From the NCBI GenBank assembly GCA_016718805.1, contig JADKCP010000011.1:372001-436000 (forward strand): a DNA stretch of 64,000 nucleotides. Reading direction: 5' to 3'. The position numbers and the translations under genes are program-made. The stretch's first letter is position 1; every line of letters begins with the position of its first letter. This DNA comes from Bacteroidota bacterium. GTDB lineage: Bacteria; Bacteroidota; Bacteroidia; UBA4408. A model generated the notes under the pieces. It saw nothing but the letters and a program-made list of their open reading frames with translations. It was not told the origin of the DNA and did not search any database. This document shows, one piece after another, positions 62,507-64,000 of the stretch.

Positions 62507-63088
62507 TTAACCATGAACAGTTTCTCGTTTACCGTATTTAGCAATAACAGTTGCTTCGTATTCGAGATATTCATTCCAGCGTTTATCCACATCTTGACCA
62601 TTAGCATATTTTTTTGCAAATTTAATGAACATGGTATAGTGGTTTGCTTCGCTAATCATTAGTTCATGGTAAAAGGCTGCTAATTCCTTATCGGTAATAT
62701 TCTCGCTAAGTACTCTAAATCGTTCACAACTTCTGGCTTCAATCATAGCTGAAAACAAAAGGCGATCGACCAAAACAATTTCGCGCTTGTAACCTTTTCG
62801 CACAAACGCATATAGTTCGTTCACATATTCATCTCTTCGTTCGCGCCCTAGTACTTTACCACGATCTTTTATTTTTTGATGCACCATTTCAAAATGCGTG
62901 AGTTCTTCTTTTGCCAGTTCGGTCATTGCATCAACCAGGTCGCTGTATTCGGGATAATTCACCAACAAACTAATCGCATTAGTGGCAGCCTTTTGTTCAC
63001 AAAATGCGTGATCGGTAAGAATTTCGTCGATGTTTGATTCAACAATGTTTACCCAGCGGGGATCGGTTGGCAATTTTAATTTTAGCAT
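62507..63088 (-). CDS. miaE: tRNA 2-methylthio-N6-isopentenyladenosine hydroxylase (MiaE)
   Basis: A 193-residue ferritin-like diiron oxygenase. Iron-binding Glu/His motifs are spread over the helices: FCEQKAATNAIS, AKEELTHFEMVHQ, MIEARSCERFRVLSE and MISEANHYTMF. The substrate is the ms2i6A37 base built on MiaA's product. It is 15 bp upstream of the GT4 gene, forming a probable transcription unit miaE - GT4 - tsaC - sulfatase-like gene. Confidence 0.93.
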   Translation of the reverse strand: MLKLKLPTDPRWVNIVESNIDEILTDHAFCEQKAATNAISLLVNYPEYSDLVDAMTELAKEELTHFEMVHQKIKDRGKVLGRERRDEYVNELYAFVRKGYKREIVLVDRLLFSAMIEARSCERFRVLSENITDKELAAFYHELMISEANHYTMFIKFAKKYANGQDVDKRWNEYLEYEATVIAKYGKRETVHG

Positions 63089-63293
63089 ACTTAAAAATAA
63101 GGATGGTAAAGATAAGATTTATACAGGGATTGTTGAATGCAATAATCAATATACTGTATTGATAAGCTAAGTTTGTAAAATCAGAGTTCTATGTATTTCA
63201 TAGATAGCTTGAAAAGCGAAATGAATGATATTTTTATTAGATCGATTTAAGGGAGTTGTGCTTATTGATTAAAAAGAGATTGAACAGTTGCAA

Positions 63294-64000
63294 TCAAATC
63301 GTTTCTATTGATTTTTTTTCATCTGCTTCCTTTCCCACAAAATAATGTATAAGTGGACCACTAGTAAGACTAGTGACGAGAGCCATAACCACCAATGCAA
63401 CAAATATGCGTGTGTTAATTAATCCGGCATTTAAAGCCAAGGTTCCTAAAATAATTTCCATAGCTCCTCGTGCATTCATACCAACACCAACCGCCATTGA
63501 TTCATTTTTAGAAAAGCCACCTAGGTAAGCTCCTAAACTAGCACCAACTATTTTTCCTATATATGCCAAAACTACTATTACTAGTACCAATTGCCATTCG
63601 AAATTGCTTACAAAATTTACCTTTAGTCCAATACTTACAAAAAAGAAAGGAGCAAAAATATTGGTCACGAATTGATGTATAATTTCACGTGCTTTTTGAT
63701 TTAAATGCACCGAATCGCCAAAAGCAATACCCACAATAAAAGCACCCAAAATAGCATGTAATCCAATACTTTCAGTAAAAGCACCGCATAAAAAGCAAAT
63801 GCCTAAAGAAATCGAAAGTATTCCGCCCGGCCAGGACAATTTTTTTTGCATCCAGGGCAAACTTTTGTCAATAATAATTTTTCCGATTGTGAGCATAAAT
63901 AAACCGAAACCGCATATGGAGGCAATGGTAATCCAAACACTTTGAGCTTCACCGGTACTGGTATTTAGCATACCTAAAATGAACGAAAAAATAAGCCAGC
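63294..64000 (-). CDS. Cation:proton antiporter (CPA2/KefB-like), truncated at window edge
   Basis: The frame continues past an internal ATG at 63971 to the window end, so the 5' part lies outside. About 235 residues with several membrane helices are visible: ILGAFIVGIAFG, FAPFFFVSIGLKVNF, and GVGMNARGAMEIILGTLALNAGLI, a motif of the CPA2 exchangers. It exchanges Na+ or K+ for H+. Subfamily cannot be decided without the N-terminal half. A 205-bp gap separates it from miaE, with no recognised element in it. Confidence 0.85.
   Translation of the reverse strand, partial: WLIFSFILGMLNTSTGEAQSVWITIASICGFGLFMLTIGKIIIDKSLPWMQKKLSWPGGILSISLGICFLCGAFTESIGLHAILGAFIVGIAFGDSVHLNQKAREIIHQFVTNIFAPFFFVSIGLKVNFVSNFEWQLVLVIVVLAYIGKIVGASLGAYLGGFSKNESMAVGVGMNARGAMEIILGTLALNAGLINTRIFVALVVMALVTSLTSGPLIHYFVGKEADEKKSIETI

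Noticed and set aside
1..64000. tRNA, rRNA, riboswitch and CRISPR elements
   Set aside because: I looked for T-loop GTTCGA patterns, long regular repeats and known leader structures and found none that held up. A covariance search could still find short RNAs.

Overview
The window is AT-rich DNA from a member of the phylum Bacteroidota. I rest this on five putative type IX secretion (T9SS) cargo proteins with gliding-motility (CHU_C) or type A sorting domains, TTG/TAnnTTTG promoters, few recognisable Shine-Dalgarno sites, DUF6089 and DUF5723-like outer-membrane proteins, and a 14-blade two-component-type propeller sensor. Genus and species cannot be told from the sequence. No rRNA, tRNA, CRISPR array, phage or intact transposon was seen. 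One degraded IS66 transposase fragment was found.

Layout. 1-2.9 kb: end of a legionaminic-acid type nonulosonic acid pathway (neuC/legG partial, legB, legC). 3-14 kb: a small secreted DUF6265-like protein, two very large T9SS cargo proteins (CHU_C type and sortilin/BNR type), a HerA-like DUF853 ATPase whose 5' end is frameshifted, and a dicarboxylate symporter. 14.4-17.1 kb: a TonB-like/PadR/PspC operon behind a promoter overlapped by a palindrome. 17.3-21.8 kb: glycosyltransferase, RNase HII and a large membrane-anchored protein. 22.3-26.5 kb: a lipoprotein and an OmpA protein with six TSP3-type calcium repeats. 26.6-34.1 kb: uvrB, a lipoprotein and two more T9SS cargoes. 34.1-39.4 kb: an SPFH protein and a propeller-Y_Y_Y-SpoIIE phosphatase sensor. 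39.6 kb: IS66 remnant. 39.9-49.3 kb: DUF4340 protein, dnaN, DUF6089 protein, NPD-type flavoenzyme, kdsA, SDR, VOC protein and a thioredoxin-like protein. 49.4-52.8 kb: a hydantoin/pyrimidine module (NCS1 symporter, yeast-type cytosine deaminase, dihydropyrimidinase). 53-64 kb: a DUF1223 protein, then mostly minus-strand genes including miaA, cca, tsaC-like and miaE, a sulfatase-fold membrane transferase, a second GT4, and the end of a CPA2 antiporter.

How the genes work together. The envelope dominates: sugar acids (leg genes, kdsA), glycosyltransferases, a membrane phosphotransferase, lipoproteins, OmpA and T9SS cargo. A second theme is tRNA maturation, with three A37 modification genes (miaA, miaE, tsaC) and cca inside 9 kb. 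The pyrimidine/hydantoin module is the clearest compact metabolic unit. The propeller-phosphatase is the most distinctive signalling protein, with no obvious partner gene nearby.
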